NCBI GenBank assembly: GCA_039519185.1
Contig: CM076846.1
Location: 125,368,182-125,432,181, forward strand
Origin: Astragalus membranaceus
Lineage: Eukaryota > Streptophyta > Magnoliopsida > Fabales > Fabaceae
DNA length: 64,000 bases
Direction: 5' to 3'
The position numbers were made by a program, and so were the translations under genes. Positions within the stretch are counted from its first letter, which is position 1. The number at the start of each line of letters is the position of its first letter. The notes beneath the pieces were generated by a model. It was not told the DNA's origin. It did not search any database and saw nothing but the letters and a program-made list of their open reading frames with translations. Below, piece after piece: positions 62,869-64,000 of the stretch.

Positions 62869-64000
62869 GTGGAGTTTGCTATTGATCTGGTCCCTGGCAC
62901 TAAGCCTGTGTCTATGGCACCATATAGGATGTCTGCATCTGAGTTGGCAGAATTGAAAAAGCAACTTGAAGATTTATTAGAAAAGAAGTTTGTAAGACCG
63001 AGTGTGTCACCTTGGGGAGCTCCACTGTTGCTAGTGAAAAAGAAAGATGGTAGTATGAGGTTGTGTGTAGACTATCGACAGTTAAATAAAGTTACAATCA
63101 AGAACAAGTATCCGTTGCCAAGAATTGATGACTTGATGGATCAGTTAGTGAGTGCTAAGGTATTTAGCAAGATTGACTTAAGGTCTGGTTATCATCAGAT
63201 CAAAGTCAAGGATGAAGATGTCCAGAAGACGGCATTTAGGACAAGATATGGGCACTATGAGTATTCTGTTATGCCTTTCGGTGTGACTAATGCGCCGGGG
63301 GTATTCATGGGATACATGAACCAAATCTTCCGTGAGTACTTGGACAAGTTTGTGGTGGTTTTCATTGATGACATTCTGATTTACTCTAAGTCAGAAGAGG
63401 AGCATGCGGAACACCTGAGGTTGGTGTTAGAAATTCTGAGGAGTCGAAAGTTATATGCCAAGTTGTCCAAGTGTGAGTTTTGGTTGAAAAAGGTCAGTTT
63501 TCTCGGTCATGTGATTTCTGGGGAGGGGATTGCGGTGGATCCTTCCAAAGTTGATGCAGTGTTGCAATGGGAGTCTCCAAAGTCAGTTACTGAAATAAGG
63601 AGTTTTCTGGGATTGGCTGGCTATTATAGAAGATTCATTGAGGGGTTTTCGAAGTTGGCTCTGCCATTGACTCAATTAACTTGCAAGGGCAAGGCTTTTG
63701 TTTGGGATGACCGATGTGAAGAAAGTTTCAATGAGCTGAAGAGGAGGTTGACTACGTCTCCAGTGTTGACCCTACCTAGTCCGGCTGAGCCGTTTGTAGT
63801 ATACTGTGATGCTTCCAAGATGGGTTTGGGTGGTGTGCTTATGCAGAATGGGAAAGTGGTCGCTTATGCGTCGAGGCAATTGAGAATTCATGAGAAGAAT
63901 TACCCCACTCATGACTTAGAACTTGCTGCTGTGGTGTTTGCATTGAAAATTTGGAGACATTATTTGTATGGATCGAGATTTGAGGTGTTCAGTGATCACA
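62869..64000 (+). CDS. Tekay-B reverse transcriptase and RNase H (partial at window end)
   Basis: Open from the frameshift to the window edge in the next frame. RT with PWGAPLLLVKKKDGSMRLCV, DYRQLNKVTIKNKYPLPRID, SKIDLRSGYHQIKV, MPFGVTNAPGVFM and the catalytic FIDD (VVVFIDDILIYSK). RNase H begins about 63780 (VVYCDASKMGLGGVLMQ, YPTHDLELAAVVFALK). All catalytic motifs are intact. Integrase and the 3' LTR lie beyond 64000. Apart from the 2-nt loss upstream this could be a working pol. Confidence 0.9.
   Translation, partial: MEFAIDLVPGTKPVSMAPYRMSASELAELKKQLEDLLEKKFVRPSVSPWGAPLLLVKKKDGSMRLCVDYRQLNKVTIKNKYPLPRIDDLMDQLVSAKVFSKIDLRSGYHQIKVKDEDVQKTAFRTRYGHYEYSVMPFGVTNAPGVFMGYMNQIFREYLDKFVVVFIDDILIYSKSEEEHAEHLRLVLEILRSRKLYAKLSKCEFWLKKVSFLGHVISGEGIAVDPSKVDAVLQWESPKSVTEIRSFLGLAGYYRRFIEGFSKLALPLTQLTCKGKAFVWDDRCEESFNELKRRLTTSPVLTLPSPAEPFVVYCDASKMGLGGVLMQNGKVVAYASRQLRIHEKNYPTHDLELAAVVFALKIWRHYLYGSRFEVFSDH

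Larger units (their letters stand above)
59042..64000 (+). mobile_element. Tekay-B: Ty3/gypsy chromovirus, 5' part
   Basis: 5' LTR, tRNA-Met PBS, gag with three zinc knuckles, protease, RT and RNase H, running off the window. Protein sequence and LTR start (TGTAACACCCC) place it with Tekay/Del chromoviruses; it is a different family from Tekay-A. One frame break (about 62868) is seen. Confidence 0.88.

Overview
This is a stretch of plant nuclear DNA made almost entirely of transposable elements. I see no intact ordinary host protein gene. The lineages point to a dicot, most likely a legume of the temperate (Fabeae/Trifolieae/Cicereae) type. The reasons are an 18 kb Ogre retrotransposon, a GGGTTAAATATG-type Mutator MITE of a kind I know from legumes, and Tekay chromoviruses with LTRs of 2-3.4 kb. 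The organism call is inference, not proof.

Layout. (1) 1-27109: a minus-strand Ty3/gypsy Tekay-type chromovirus (Tekay-A). Its left LTR is cut by the window edge, its right LTR is 23677-27109, and its gag/pol is decayed. A complete Ogre element sits inside it at 2649-20717, with 3.12 kb LTRs and a GCGCA target-site duplication, exactly at the end of the RNase H region. The Ogre keeps ORF1, gag-protease, a G-patch exon, a 199-bp intron and a pol with two RNase H domains. (2) 27110-31497: degraded sequence with Ty1/copia gag and integrase scraps, a SINE-like piece and 72-bp tandem repeats. (3) 31498-35571: an hAT transposon with TIRs, an 8-bp TSD (7/8) and a transposase broken by a stop and a frameshift. 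(4) 35811-36214: a Mutator-type MITE with a perfect 9-bp TSD. (5) 36224-38531: mostly unrecognised sequence, then a LINE zinc-finger scrap. (6) 38532-45661: a plus-strand, non-Ogre Tat-lineage gypsy element with gag, a protease start, integrase, tandem repeats and an antisense ORF containing an intron. It has lost RT and RNase H, and a 1.6 kb LTR-like, GGCGCC-rich sequence stands in their place. A second, truncated copy of that sequence (45662-46213) abuts the next element. (7) 46214-58319: a minus-strand CACTA element with a decayed TNP2-type transposase. A second CACTA element (47686-54435, TSD AAG) has inserted into it.

The inner CACTA is the most interesting object. I find no transposase in it. 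It carries, all on the minus strand, exon-sized pieces of unrelated host genes: a DFR-like reductase start, an Rsm22/METTL17-like methyltransferase exon, two exons of a RABC-type Rab GTPase, an Alfin-like exon and two phototropin LOV2 exons. It also carries a complete tRNA-Arg(ACG) gene and half of a second one. Most pieces keep usable splice sites. It looks like a Pack-CACTA gene-capture element able to give a chimeric transcript. The 3' end of its tRNA-Arg, with CCA added, matches the primer-binding site of the Ogre element 18/18.

(8) 58320-59041: unclassified sequence. (9) 59042-64000: the 5' end of a plus-strand chromovirus (Tekay-B) with a 2.2 kb LTR, tRNA-Met PBS, gag with three zinc knuckles, protease, and RT/RNase H running off the window. 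A 2-nt loss breaks its frame once.

Order of events from nesting: Ogre is younger than Tekay-A, because its LTRs are nearly identical while the Tekay-A LTRs differ visibly. The inner CACTA is younger than the outer one. All family names come from motif recognition by eye, with no database search.
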